From: Reticulitermes speratus
Lineage: Eukaryota; Arthropoda; Insecta; Blattodea; Rhinotermitidae
Length of the DNA stretch: 64,000 nt
Direction of reading: 5' to 3'
Assembly (NCBI GenBank): GCA_021186555.1
Contig: JAJKFL010000010.1
Location: forward strand, 2,385,487 to 2,449,486
Below, one piece after another: positions 10,697 through 21,457 of this stretch (positions are counted from its first letter, which is position 1; each line of letters starts with the position of its first letter). The position numbers and the translations under genes are program-made. The notes beneath the pieces were generated by a model, which had not been told where the DNA came from, did no database searches, and worked only from the letters and a program-made list of their open reading frames with translations.

Positions 10697-12268
10697 AAAA
10701 TTAACCTGAATTATATTTAAAGACTCAGCTCGTACCGCGCAGTAAACACACGCCGTCTCAGTTATACAAACCAGTCAGTTAATGTTGTACAGTGAAATAA
10801 TCGCTGTTTGTTCTGAGATCCACACAAAACACATAAATACAGTCCGTACCGCGCAGTAAACACACTCCGTCTTAGTTATACAAACCAGTCAGTTAATGTT
10901 GTACAGTGAAATAATCGCTGTTTGTTCTGAGATCCACACAAAACACATAAATACAGTCCGTACCGCGCAGTAAACACACTCCGTCTTAGTTATACAAACC
11001 AGTCAGTTAATGTTGTACAGTGAAATAATCGCTGTTTGTTCTGAGATCCACACAAAACACATAAATACAGCTCGTACCGCGCAGTAAACACACTCCGTTT
11101 CAGTTATACAAACCAATCAGTTAATGTTGTACAGTGAAATAATCGCTGTTTGTTCTGAGATCCACACAAAACACATAAATACAGTCCGTACCGCGCAGTA
11201 AACACACTCCGTCTTAGTTATACAAACCAGTCAGTTAATGTTGTACAGTGAAATAATCGCTGTTTGTTCTGAGATCCACACAAAACACATAAATACAGTC
11301 CGTACCGCGCAGTAAACACACTCCGTCTCAGTTATACAAACCAGTCAGTTAATGCTGTACAGTGAAATAATCGCTGTTTGTTCTGAGATCCACACAAAAC
11401 ACATAAATACAGTCCGTACCGCGCAGTAAACACACTCCGTCTCAGTTATACAAACCAGTCAGTTAATGCTGTACAGTGAAATAATCGCTGTTTGTTCTGA
11501 GATCCACACAAAACACATAAATACAGTCCGTACCGCGCAGTAAACACACTCCGTCTCAGTTATACAAACCAGTCAGTTAATGCTGTACAGTGAAATAATC
11601 GCTGTTTGTTCTGAGATCCACACAAAACACATAAATACAGTCCGTACCGCGCAGTAAACACACTCCGTCTCAGTTATACAAACCAATCAGTTAATGTTGT
11701 ACAGTGAAATAATCGCTGTTTGTTCTGAGATCCACACAAAACACATAAATACAGTCCGTACCGCGCAGTAAACACACTCCGTCTCAGTTATACAAACCAA
11801 TCAGTTAATGCTGTACAGTGAAATAATCGCTGTTTGTTCTGAGATCCACACAAAACACATAAATACAGCCCGTACCGCGCAGTAAACACACTCCGTCTCA
11901 GTTATACAAACCAGTCAGTTAATGCTGTACAGTGAAATAATCGCTGTTTGTTCTGAGATCCACACAAAACACATAAATACAGTCCGTACCGCGCAGTAAA
12001 CACACTCCGTCTCAGTTATACAAACCAATCAGTTAATGTTGTACAGTGAAATAATCGCTGTTTGTTCTGAGATCCACACAAAACACATAAATACAGTCCG
12101 TACCGCGCAGTAAACACACTCCGTCTCAGTTATACAAACCAGTCAGTTAATGCTGTACAGTGAAATAATCGCTGTTTGTTCTGAGATCCACACAAAACAC
12201 ATAAATACACTGTGTGGGCAGAACGTAGAATTTGTGAATGTTAAACCTGGTGGTAAATAAATTAACCA
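10697..12268 (+). mobile_element. composite element with 114-bp array, 13 units (copy 2)
   Basis: Thirteen near-perfect 114-bp units run from 10728 to about 12208. The left flank (AATTATATTTAAAGACTCAG) and right flank (CACTGTGTGGGC, AATGTTAAACCTGGTGGTA) match copies 1 and 3. Sequence variants such as AATGTTGTAC versus AATGCTGTAC and CCAGTC versus CCAATC recur in non-adjacent units, which points to unequal exchange or replication slippage rather than independent mutation. Confidence 0.85.
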
Positions 12269-13029
12269 CTGGGCTTATAAGGCTAACTCTATGCCTGCAG
12301 TGTGTAATAACAGAATAGTTGCAAGAGTCTTCTTAAATGCGCTAAGCCTGATCGTATAAATTTGGGCGGGGCACTGAACATACGTGTTAGAAACAAGAAA
12401 TGAATACAGCATTTTAATTAAAAGTCACAATAGGAAGAGAAGTCTTAGGGGAAGGATGCGTGGATGACAGGATTATCACTAACTTTGTAGAGCAGAGGTT
12501 CTGTTGAGAAGCTTGTGTTGAGTCAAGTCGTCAAGAAGCTGCTTGCCTTTTATGAAACTCTTAAGATTCATTACTGTATTTACCAGAACCCAAAACTATA
12601 CTGTATCCTGAGATACTTAAATTTAGTCCATCTACTACTGGGTCTCCCAGTATTCAAACTCTTTAACTATAATTTTATATTAAATTTAAACTTAGGGAAA
12701 CAGACTGAGGAGATACGAGCTGCACCAGTTTCATCCAGTAAAGTGTGCACTTAAGACTTTTGTGATTACGGTGATGAATCTTCGGTTCCACGCGCCAATA
12801 GTCACAGGGAAACTTGTCTTCACCTGAAAGGTTATGGCGGAACACATTCTAGAATGTTTATAGATTTGTAAGGTGGGATATCAAACGATATGAATTTTCA
12901 TATCGTTATAGCTGTCGGCGGTATTAATATCGAGTCGATTTATCCTGTTAAAGTTTTTAAATTGTCCCAGAACGTAATTGACTCCAATCTCAAACACCAC
13001 ATTCTGCTATTTTTTATATAAAGTTTAAA
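12269..13029. other. no gene; one short inverted repeat
   Basis: Spacer. AACGATATGAA at 12884-12894 pairs with TTCATATCGTT at 12897-12907. No other structure is recognised. Confidence 0.4.
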
Positions 13030-13212
13030 AGTAAAGTTCTCCCTAGAACAGGCCATGAAGTCCCAGAGGGGTAGTAGAGGTAAAGCTCTACTCTTTCTTT
13101 AACCTCATCGCTAGATAGGGTGGTTGTCCACTGTACGCTCTGGGCGCTTTACCCCCGGGAAAGAGACCCGGTACCCATTGTACAGGAGGCTGGATGGGCC
13201 CCAGGGCCGGCC
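13030..13212 (-). mobile_element. SINE family A, 5'-truncated
   Basis: Minus-strand A element with tail, GTAGAGCTTTACCTCTACTA region and core (CCCGGGGGTAAAGCGCCCAG). It is cut within the core and joined to a TA microsatellite (13213-13230) where the tRNA-like head should be. Confidence 0.85.
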
Positions 13213-13239
13213 ATATATATATATATATATACATACATA

Positions 13240-13504
13240 TTTTTTTTTCCAATGGCTCGATAGCTCCTTGGGGGCCTAGGCCGCCTCATTTTTCGAGGCT
13301 TCAAGATCACACATTTTTAAGACCCACCACACTCGGTAGGGCACCTCTGGACGAGTGATCAGCCCTTCGCAGAGACCTCTACCTGACAACACTCAACAAT
13401 CACAACAGACAGACATCCATGCCTCCGACAGGATTCGAACCCACAATCCCAGTAAACGAGCAGCCGTAGACCCACGCCTTAGACCGCGCGGCCACTGGGA
13501 TCGG
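13240..13504 (-). mobile_element. SINE family C (C1 tail), full length
   Basis: On the minus strand: GCCGATCCCAGTGGCCGCGC head with A box TGGCCGCGCGGTCTAAGGCG, B box GGTTCGAATCC, body with TGTTGTCAGGTAGAGGTCTC and TCCAGAGGTGCCCTACCGAG, and 3' end GGCCTAGGCCCCCAAGGAGC then an A run. Confidence 0.92.
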
Positions 13505-13754
13505 CGTACATATATATACTGTATATAATATGTATGTATGTATAGAGAGAGCTTTTATGTTGTTGTATTTAGAAAATGCTTACAGATATTTGGTTGAGAA
13601 ATGTGAAGGAAACAGACGACGCCTAAGACTACGCGTAAATGGAGGTACTGGTTGCCTGTTTCCTGGCATTTGCCTGTGCAGAGGGAGGAAAGAGATAATA
13701 ATTGAGTTACGATAGTTGGCAGTACTGCCGACTATCTCGCAAATAAAAAATCTC

Positions 13755-14022
13755 TACAAGCCGGAAGTTCGCGGGTTCGATTCCCGATGGTGTCATTGGA
13801 ATTTTTCATTGACATAATCCTTTCGGTCGCACAATAACCCTGAGGTCGACTCAGCCTCTAACAGAAATGAGTACCAGGAATATTCCCTGGGGGGTAAAGG
13901 CGGCCGGTGCGTAGGGCTGACAACCTTACCACCTTCATGTGCCGATTGTCTAGAAATCTGGGATCCTCAACCTCCTGGAGCCCTAAGGGCCTGTCCAGGA
14001 CTGTAATGGGATTGCTTTACCT
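13755..14022 (+). mobile_element. SINE family B, head truncated
   Basis: Starts inside the head at ACAAGCCGGAAGTTCGCGGG. The B box GGTTCGATTCC, shared core and 3' half are intact to GGGATTGCTTTACC. The A box is missing. Confidence 0.9.
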
Positions 14023-14690
14023 AGAGCAGTGGCCCAGCTCAGTGGGCAGCTTGTTGAAGTACGCACTCTGTGGCCTTCTGTATTCCTGCAATGAGAGTTT
14101 TGTGTTTCAGACAAGTGAACTATCCTTGTTTTATCTGACAACACATCACTTGAAGAAGCTTGTGGAGTTGAAGTATCAGTTACTGTAGCCGCTGTCAGTC
14201 GATTACAGCCATGACTCGTCAGTAATTTGTTACAGCTGTAAGAATGTTCAAATTTATATTATGACTTTGGATCGTGTATCTTTCTCCTCTATGTGATCGA
14301 ACGTCAGTATTTTGTAATTAGCCGTTGATTTCTTTATTAGAAACATTCCAAAATTTCCCGTATGCCTAAGCACCATGCCGTGATAGTGCATAAGAGGGGA
14401 GGTAGCTTAAATCTGTCTAGACGTGGTAGTACAGAGAAGAGTGCTGTGTCAGGGTTACCACATCTTGATGCTCGAGTCAGTGTTAGTGGAGGTAGCACTC
14501 CATGCGTTCTGTACGTTGGCTGTAGCTGTATATGCGATAAACTTTGCGGCGATAAATTTGTGACATTGAATTATCGTAAAGGATACTGTTGAATTCAAAT
14601 TAATGAACAATGCCTACATATGTGCAAGTACTCCACTGGTGTACACTTTTATGATGTGTGCCTATTTATAGACGGTGTGAATCGATAGAG
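14023..14690. other. no feature recognised
   Basis: Spacer between SINEs; short frames only, none recognisable. Confidence 0.4.
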
Positions 14691-14948
14691 GCCGATCCCA
14701 GTGGCCGCGCGGTCTAAGGCGTGGGTCTACGGCCGCTCGCTTATTAGGATTGTGGGTTCGAATCCCGCCTAGGGCATGGATGTCTGTCTCTTGTGAGTGT
14801 TGTGTGTTGTCAGGTAGAGGTCTCTGCGACGGCTGGTCCCTCGTCCAGAGGAGTCCTACCGAGTGTGTTGTGTCTGAGTGTGATCGTGAAGCGTCGTACA
14901 ATGAGGCGGCCTAGGCCCCCAAGGGGCTGTCGAGCCATTGGAAAAAAA
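14691..14948 (+). mobile_element. SINE family C (C1 tail), full length
   Basis: Head GCCGATCCCAGTGGCCGCGC, B box GGTTCGAATCC, body and 3' end GGGGCTGTCGAGCCATTGG followed by an A run. Its target-site duplication AATCGATAGAG lies immediately before it and again after the A run. The latter copy also serves as the left flank of the next insertion. Confidence 0.93.
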
Positions 14949-14956
14949 AATCGATA

Positions 14957-15093
14957 GAGGGACAGGTGGCGGGCTCTTGTGAATGCGGTAATGAACCTTC
15001 GGGTTCCAAAAACGCGGGGAATTTCTTGACTAGCTGACGACCTGTTAGCTTCTCAAGAAGAATTCTGCTCCATGGAGTTTAGTATTAGTTAGA
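14957..15093 (+). mobile_element. LINE L2, short 3' fragment
   Basis: The plus strand encodes [19 protein letters not shown] residues in its first 50 bases, the extreme C-terminus of L2. It continues with the 3' UTR block TTTCTTGACTAGCTGACGAC and CTGCTCCATGGAGTT and ends in a TTAG-type tail. It is flanked by the same AATCGATAGAG found around the SINE C upstream, so the two insertions are sequential at one site. Confidence 0.85.
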
Positions 15094-16040
15094 AATCGAT
15101 AGAGTTTTCTACTATTTCGAGTGTTTCTTCAAGAGACGATCGCAGTTTGATCTAGGAATAGATAGGCTGTGCGCTCGACTGACTGCCTATCTGAAGTTAA
15201 TCCACGTAGCCTATGTCGTCCTGTGTATCACATCTCTGATCTAAGACAGAAGAGGGTGCACACGCATAGGGTTGTTTCCCAGTCTATCGACGTCTCTGTC
15301 CTACTCTTCCGGTTTGGCGCGGGCTTGATGGAGGATTTCACGGTCCGACGGTTCTAGATAGACTGCACCTCAGCCGTATATGTATGTTCTCTTTAGTATT
15401 ATAATAGAGAGGCTGAAGTATCAGTTCGTTCCTTCAGTATTTCTGAAAATATACTGTAATGGAATGATGTAATTATAAACGTCCCACGTCACACATCTAA
15501 TGAACTCTTGCTTGAGGTTTGTATGTGTAATTATTAGACTGAGTAGTCACGTGTCCGTCATACAGTGGGCAGCCATAGTATTCACGTGTTTATCACGGCC
15601 TCTTTTATCGCTCTTTTTTTCCCTTTATATTTTCTTTCTTTTCTTACACCAGCCCACGTGTTTTAATTTCATCTATCGGAGTGCTGCTATCTGACTGAGC
15701 TCTGGTGAATTGTGTGCTCGATGCTCCTCAGTCCTTACTTCACAATGAACGTCCTCTGTTTTAATTATAACAAGTTAGGAAATGTCTGCATATTGTAATC
15801 CTTGTGGCATATTCGCTGTGTTATAAATTTTATCAATATCTTAGCAGTATTATTATATTATATTGTATTATTGTATTATTGACTACAAGCTAAGTAACCG
15901 TTTTAGAAACATGTTACTCCTTTTATAATAACTTATTTTGCAATACTGTAAGAAGTGGACAACAATAGACCACCCATATTCTACATATACGGATGTAACC
16001 ACATACGTAATAACTGCATAGTCTATGCTAAATAATCTCT
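15094..16040. other. no feature recognised
   Basis: AT-rich spacer with a short ATT/TTA simple run near 15840-15885. No gene, SINE or inverted repeat is identified. Confidence 0.4.
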
Positions 16041-16195
16041 GCGACCCCCTGAAGATGGTGGTTTAAACACCGAAATACGTATAGGGGAATTTTAATAATA
16101 AACTATTGTGAATAAAGTTTATGTGCATTAGTTGGTGTTTATTGAATATTTCTTAATTGAAAAGATGCACGGTAAATACATTGTTAAGATCTTAG
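16040..16195 (+). mobile_element. Penelope-like element end
   Basis: Hammerhead motif at 16045-16087, then AATAATAAACT, GTGCATTAGTTGGTG at 16123 and ATGCACGGTAAATAC at about 16165. This is the same order as the other PLE-like ends. Confidence 0.6.
16045..16087 (+). ncRNA. hammerhead ribozyme candidate
   Basis: Stem I is CCCC at 16045-16048 with GGGG at 16084-16087. The core CTGAAGA is at 16049-16055. Stem II is GGTG with CACC, four pairs. GAAA is at 16072-16075. Stem III is the palindrome ATACGTAT and the cleavage position is A16083. Stem I and stem II differ in sequence from the 2.6-kb copy but keep pairing, which is covariation. Confidence 0.55.
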
Positions 16196-16509
16196 CAGTA
16201 GGTTTAGAGTGTATCAAGTACGAGTTTTATATTTAGGCCATAAACTTTTTCTTTGGCCTCGACTCATACCACACGGACAACAATGTGTCAGGTTTTTTAA
16301 TAGTCAAATGTTTGGCCTTGGCTCGTTACTGGCAAAGAATACAGTCTGTCTCCATTAAGAAACCAGTAATATAAATGCATAGTTGTTTTTACGTAAAGTG
16401 TCTTTCATGTTTGTTCGGTTGTAACCAAACTTGGATGTTTTCGACAGATTTTAGTAGATGTCCCCCAATATAACATTTTATGATTGTCCGTCCTTAGGGA
16501 GCCGAGTTT
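16196..16509. other. no feature recognised
   Basis: Spacer; nothing recognised. Confidence 0.4.
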
Positions 16510-16793
16510 CTTGCGAGGCACTTCGCTACAAGCCGGAAGTTCGCGGGCTCGATTCTCGATGGTGTCACTGGAATTTTTCATTGGCTTCATCCTTCCGGTC
16601 GCACTATGGCCCTGAGGTCGACTCAGCCTCTAACAGAAATGAGTACCAGGAATATTTCCTAGGGGATAAAGGCGGCCAGTGCGTAGGGCTGACAGCCTTA
16701 CCATCTTCATGTGCCGATTGTCTATAAATCTGAGAGCCTCAACCTCCTGGAACCCTAAGGGCCTGTCCAGGCCGGCAATGGGATTGCTTTACA
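16510..16793 (+). mobile_element. SINE family B
   Basis: Degenerate head (GCGAGGCACTTCGCTACAAG), B box GGCTCGATTCT, GAATTTTTCATTGGCTTCAT, shared core and 3' half ending GGGATTGCTTTAC. Confidence 0.88.
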
Positions 16794-17335
16794 TTGAAAC
16801 ACACGCCGACAGACTCCTTGCACGATTGTAGGCTAAACTTCAACATCGTGATCTTATCCCTGCGTCTGAAACAATATCGCTAAGAGCTATATAACACTCA
16901 GTTCTCTTTGCTGTCACCATCTTTCAAGACTTAGCAGACGTCTATGGCGTGAGTATACGTGGTGCTTGGACACAGGTGACTGACTTCGTTATGTGTCCTT
17001 CAATTGAATTAAAGTGCTTGACATATAGGCAGCCAAAGTTAAACGTGGAGGTGTACGGTACATAAATAATACTTTGACCGTACTGAACTGGCAACCCGTA
17101 AAACAGGTAAGCGGATCAGACGGCTTGAAGGCGGACGGGGAGGATTATAACTCAAGATGGACGTGACACCATGACATTCCCATGGATGTTCACTTTTCGA
17201 GATACATGAGCCATTTGTCACGTGTACATGCTTCGTGGCACAGTGGCATTGGATCACATTCAAAAGGACAGTGTTTATAAACATGAACTGTGTACTGTGA
17301 TATACGGGCATTTGTGGAGGAATAATTGGCTTAGA
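16794..17335. other. no feature recognised
   Basis: Spacer immediately upstream of the multi-headed SINE; nothing recognised. Confidence 0.4.
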
Positions 17336-18395
17336 GGCCGATCCCAGTGGCCGTGCGGTCTAAGGCTTGGGTCTACGGCCGCTCGCTTACTGGGATTGTG
17401 GGTTCGAGGCCGATCCCAGTGGCCGTGCGGTCTAAGGCTTGGGTCTACGGCCGCTCGCTTACTGGGATTGTGGGTTCGAGGCCGATCCCAGTGGCCGTGC
17501 GGTCTAAGGCTTGGGTCTACGGCCGCTCGCTTACTGGGATTGTGGGTTCGAGGCCGATCCCAGTGGCCGTGCGGTCTAAGGCTTGGGTCTACGGCCGCTC
17601 GCTTACTGGGATTGTGGGTTCGAGGCCGATCCCAGTGGCCGTGCGGTCTAAGGCTTGGGTCTACGGCCGCTCGCTTACTGGGATTGTGGGTTCGAGGCCG
17701 ATCCCAGTGGCCGTGCGGTCTAAGGCTTGGGTCTACGGCCGCTCGCTTACTGGGATTGTGGGTTCGAGGCCGATCCCAGTGGCCGTGCGGTCTAAGGCGT
17801 GGGTCTTCGGCCGCTCGCTTACTAGGATCTTGGGTTCGAGGCCGATCCCAGTGGCCGTGCGGTCTAAGGCTTGGGTCTTCGGCCGCTCGCTTACTAGGAT
17901 CGTGGGTTCGAGGCCGATCCCAGTGGCCGTGCGGTCTAAGGCGTGGGTCTTCGGCCGCTCGCTTACTAGGATCGTGGGTTCGAGGCCGATCCCAGTGGCC
18001 GTGCGGTCTAAGGCTTGGGTCTACGGCCGCTCGCTTACTGGGATCGTGGGTTCGAGGCCGATCCCAGTGGCCGTGCGGTCTAAGGCGTGGGTCTTCGGCC
18101 GCTCGCTTACTAGGATCGTGGGTTCGAGGCCGATCCCAGTGGCCGTGCGGTCTAAGGCGTGGGTCTACGGCCGCTCGCTTACTAGGATCGTGGGTTCGAA
18201 TCCCACCGGGGGCATGGATGTCTGTCTGTTGTGAGTGTTGTGTGTTGTCAGGTAGAGGTCTCTGCGACGGGCTGATCACTCGTCCAGAGGAGTCCTACCG
18301 ACTGTGGTGTGTCTCAAATGTGTGTGACCATGAAACTTCGACGAAACGAGGAGGCCCAGGTCCATATAGGGCTGTCGAGCCATAGAAAAAAAAAA
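17336..18395 (+). mobile_element. SINE family C with 12 tandem tRNA-like heads
   Basis: Twelve 72-bp units start with GCCGATCCCAGTGGCCGTGC-type sequence at 17336, 17408, 17480 and so on every 72 bp to 18128. Each carries an A box (TGGCCGTGCGGTCTAAGG) and a B box. The first eleven join head to head through GGTTCGAGGCC, which still fits the B-box consensus GGTTCGANNCC. Only the last reads GGTTCGAATCC and continues into one normal C1 body and A tail (18199-18395). Near copies of TTGGCTTAGAG and TTCGCTTAGAG flank the whole unit, a probable target-site duplication. The long open frames across it are artefacts of the 72-bp (24-codon) period. Confidence 0.95.
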
Positions 18396-18545
18396 TTCGC
18401 TTAGAGACGGACTCATTCTTTAGTTCATTAATGTAGTCAATCATCCCCTTATTCATTGCTGCTTTCTTCCAATCTCTCTTTGTTCCCATCTTTAATTAGT
18501 TATTTATTATTTTATTGTCAGCTGATGTTGCATATCGCCCTAAAA

Positions 18546-18760
18546 GGTAAAGTTCACCCTAGAACAGGCCATGAAGGCCCAGAGGGGAGTAGAGGTATGG
18601 CTCTACTCTTTCTTTAACCTCGGCGCTAGATGGGGGTGGGTGGTCAACGCCACGCTCCGGCCGCTTTACTCCCGGGAATGACCCGGTACCCATTGTATAG
18701 GAGGCTGGGTAGGCGGCCCCAGGGCCGGTCTGGACGTGTGCTGAAAATCTCGCCCCCACC

Positions 18761-18804
<44 letters not shown>

Positions 18805-19185
18805 CCTGGGATATTCCCCTTTGATCCATTTTTTGTACTGTGTAATCCTATTTTTGTCCTTCATATTACTGTCCTTATACAACACAACACAAACATCCAT
18901 GCCCCCGGTGGGATTTTTTTTTTTTTTTTTTTTTTTTACTAATTCCGGGGTTTTCCCCTTTGATCCATTTTGTACTGTTTAATCCTTTTTGTCCTTATGA
19001 TCTGTACTACTGTTCTTACACAACACAAACATCCATGCCCCCGGTGGGATTCGAACCCACGATCCTAGTAAGCAAGCGGCCGAAGACCCACGCCTTAGAC
19101 CGCGCGGCCACTGGGATCGGCATTCGATCCCCGGACCGTCCAGCTCGTAGCAAGTCGCTATACCGACTGATCTATCCTGGCCCAC
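18546..19185 (-). mobile_element. SINE family A, split by nested C2 sequence
   Basis: The 3' part lies at 18546-18765, and the head (GGACGGTCCGGGGATCGAAT, TATAGCGACTTGCTACGAGC) at about 19123-19185. The break falls exactly in the B box, between GGGAT and TCGA. The insert at 18766-19123 is C2 sequence with two A-rich tails. Confidence 0.88.
18766..19123 (-). mobile_element. SINE C2, two tails and one head, nested
   Basis: In minus orientation the insert is one C head followed by two successive C2 tails. Each tail runs from ATCCCACCGGGGGCATGG through GTTTGTGTTGTG and GGATCAAAGGGGAA to a long A run. The second tail begins at the same B-box point as the break in the host SINE A. This could be two nested insertions with loss of one head, or a tail duplication by template switching. 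Confidence 0.85.
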
Positions 19186-19549
19186 GCGTATCGCCGTAGT
19201 CTTGGATATACACAGTGTCGCAAAATAATCGTGTAGTGAATTTCAAAATCGAGAAGAGTTATGTGTACTTTAACAAAAATTTATTGCTTTTGGAACTGTT
19301 TATTGATTAACGGTGGTTGTTTTCATTCATGATATAGTCTTGATATTTTGTTAATAATGCATTATATGTAAATCATCTGATTATGATATTTATTGCTTAG
19401 TTATTTTGGGGCACTCTGTATATGATTCGAATCTCGCCAGCTGCTAATTTTCCACACACGTTCTGTCTTTTGTCTGTCCGTCCTGCCAAATGCTGAGCTC
19501 TTGCCTTGAATGAAAGCAGAAACCGCTTTTTCGAAAACCTCCGTTACTC
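19186..19549. other. no feature recognised
   Basis: AT-rich spacer; nothing recognised. Confidence 0.4.
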
Positions 19550-19770
19550 ACATCTAAGCTTTCCATTCGATGGAATGTAACATACGTACAGTACTCTACT
19601 GATGAGAAAAGCTTTGGTATTGAGGATATCGATGTGGTCTCTTACCTTACTCACGTATGACCATGTACACGTTTCATTCAATGGGATATAACCTACGTAC
19701 AGTTCTCTACCGACGAGAAAAGCTTTGACATTGATGGTATAGGTGTGATCTCTTACCTCCGGGTTTACTT
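19550..19770. repeat. 111-bp direct duplication, two copies
   Basis: GAGAAAAGCTTTG occurs at 19604 and 19715. Around it TACGTACAGT-CTCTAC, GATGTGGTCTCTTACC versus GGTGTGATCTCTTACC and the TTACTCACGTAT region align at a period of 111. The copies are visibly diverged. Confidence 0.8.
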
Positions 19771-20124
19771 TGCGGATTAAGTCTTGCCAAGTCCGAGTTC
19801 CTGCATCTGCCACTTTCCAGTGGTCGTAATGTGTTAGGCATTCAGTTTGTAGCAAGCCTAAAATGAAATATTACGCACAATTGTAAGTACATAGAATACA
19901 ACGGAAAATATTACTTTTATCTTGCAAGCACAAGACACAACTGCACTTCAGCCCAGTTTATGTTTAACTAGAATACGTGGCCTACAGGTTATGAATATCT
20001 AATTGTCTGACTTATTAGTGCGCCAACGCTTCCAAGGTCGAAGTTGTGTTTGTGAGCCGATAACAGTATTTGGAACAGGGTTATTACGTAAACAGAGTCA
20101 ACGTTGCTAGTTTTAGGTACAGTT
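19771..20124. other. no feature recognised
   Basis: Spacer; nothing recognised. Confidence 0.4.
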
Positions 20125-20362
20125 TTTTTTTTAAATTGAAGGGCCCCGCAGCAGATGCTACGGACGCACCGCAGCCTTAAGGCTTATTGTGCAACCCTGT
20201 GATGAAGATGAAGTTATTTCTGCCTTTCCATTTTAATGAAGCACCGGTGGAATGAAATTGACAGGGGAAAACCGAAGTACTGGGGAAAACCTGTCCCAGT
20301 GCCACTTTGTCCACCACAAATCCCACATGGACCGACCTGGGATCGAACCCGGGCCTCCGTTG
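20125..20362 (-). mobile_element. SINE family D, 5'-truncated
   Basis: The D body and B-box region (GGGTTCGATCCCAGG) are present but the head stops after the B box. GGTACAGTT occurs at the T-run side and again directly after the truncation point, giving a 9-bp target-site duplication. The truncation therefore happened at insertion. Confidence 0.9.
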
Positions 20363-21180
20363 TGGTACAGTTGATATTTTATTTAATACCGTGCAATTTT
20401 TGCAGGCACTACAGCTTTCTAAAATGAATATTTCTTCACAGTGTCTAACAACAACAAAAAAAACAAGTTTATGCAGTACACGCCACAGCCTTAACTGTTT
20501 ACCACTCTACACGGCGTCATATTCCAGAGGACTAATCTTCATCAACACCGCTGTGAGAACTAAAATCTCGAATTCTGTAGCCTCATTTGTAAGTCCGCTG
20601 CTAGCATTTCTCCTTTGTGGTTGCATCCCGCCGTGCTCCTGTGTGATTGGCTGAGACTGTCCCACAGAGCGCCTTCCGCACGCCCCGATAACTTGTAACC
20701 GAAACCCACCCTAGGACATGGCTCATAGTTTCTGCTTTGTCTCACATTCTTACGCTGCGAGGCTTGTGGAGACATGACGCGATCAGAGATGCCTACCTTA
20801 AAGCACAACCAAAATGCCTCATAATTTTATCTGTTTCTCATTGTATTAAATGACTCTGTGTCAACTGCTTGTGTTATACGTTTTAGTTTATTTAACGACA
20901 CTTTTTCTGTTACCACATATCGAATGGTAGGAGTTGTGTATGATGAAATTACAGCTATTTAGGAGGCGATCCTTTTGGGTTTACTGTCCCAGAATTTGCC
21001 TAGAGGTACTGAGAGGCATAACGGTTAGCCAAAGTCTCGACACGGAACTCAGGAACACGCCGAATACGAAGACGGGGTGTGGAACGCTGTATTGCGACAG
21101 TCAGAAATTTTTAAAATACAAGCATTGCCATTTGTAAGAAAAGTTGCAGAATTATAAGGAGGATTAAGAACAGTTTAGAA
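20363..21180. other. no feature recognised
   Basis: Spacer with short frames, none recognisable. Confidence 0.4.
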
Positions 21181-21440
21181 TCCAGTGGCCGTGCGGTCTA
21201 AGGCGTGGGTCTTCGGCCGCTCTCTTGCTAGGATCGTGGGTTCGAATCCCACCGGGGAGCATGGATGTTTGTCTCTTGTGAGTGTTGTGTGTTGTTGTCA
21301 GGTAGAGGCCTCTGCGACGAGTCGATCCCTCGTCCAGAGTAGTCCTACCGACTGTGGTGTGTCTCTCAGTGTGATGAAAAGGAATTACAAACCTCGACAC
21401 TGAAACGGGAAACCGGAGTAGGTAGAAGAGGACGACTAAA
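21181..21440 (+). mobile_element. SINE family C with diverged 3' end
   Basis: Head CCAGTGGCCGTGCGGTCTAA, B box GGTTCGAATCC and C1 body. After GTGTGATGAA the 3' end departs from C1 (GAAACGGGAAACCGGAGTAG) before the A run. ATTAAGAACAGTTTAGA flanks both sides, a 17-bp target-site duplication. The first ~5 bases of the head are missing. Confidence 0.92.
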
Positions 21441-21457
21441 AAAAAAAATTAAGAACA

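Noticed and set aside
15079..15093. Telomeric TTAGG-type repeat
   Set aside because: The TTAG units at L2 3' ends (also 37439 and 42622) number two to three, lack the fifth base and always follow the L2 3' UTR; they are a LINE tail.
17222..18385. Open frames of 387, 334 and 295 codons
   Set aside because: They are translations of the 72-bp repeated SINE head in several frames and on both strands.
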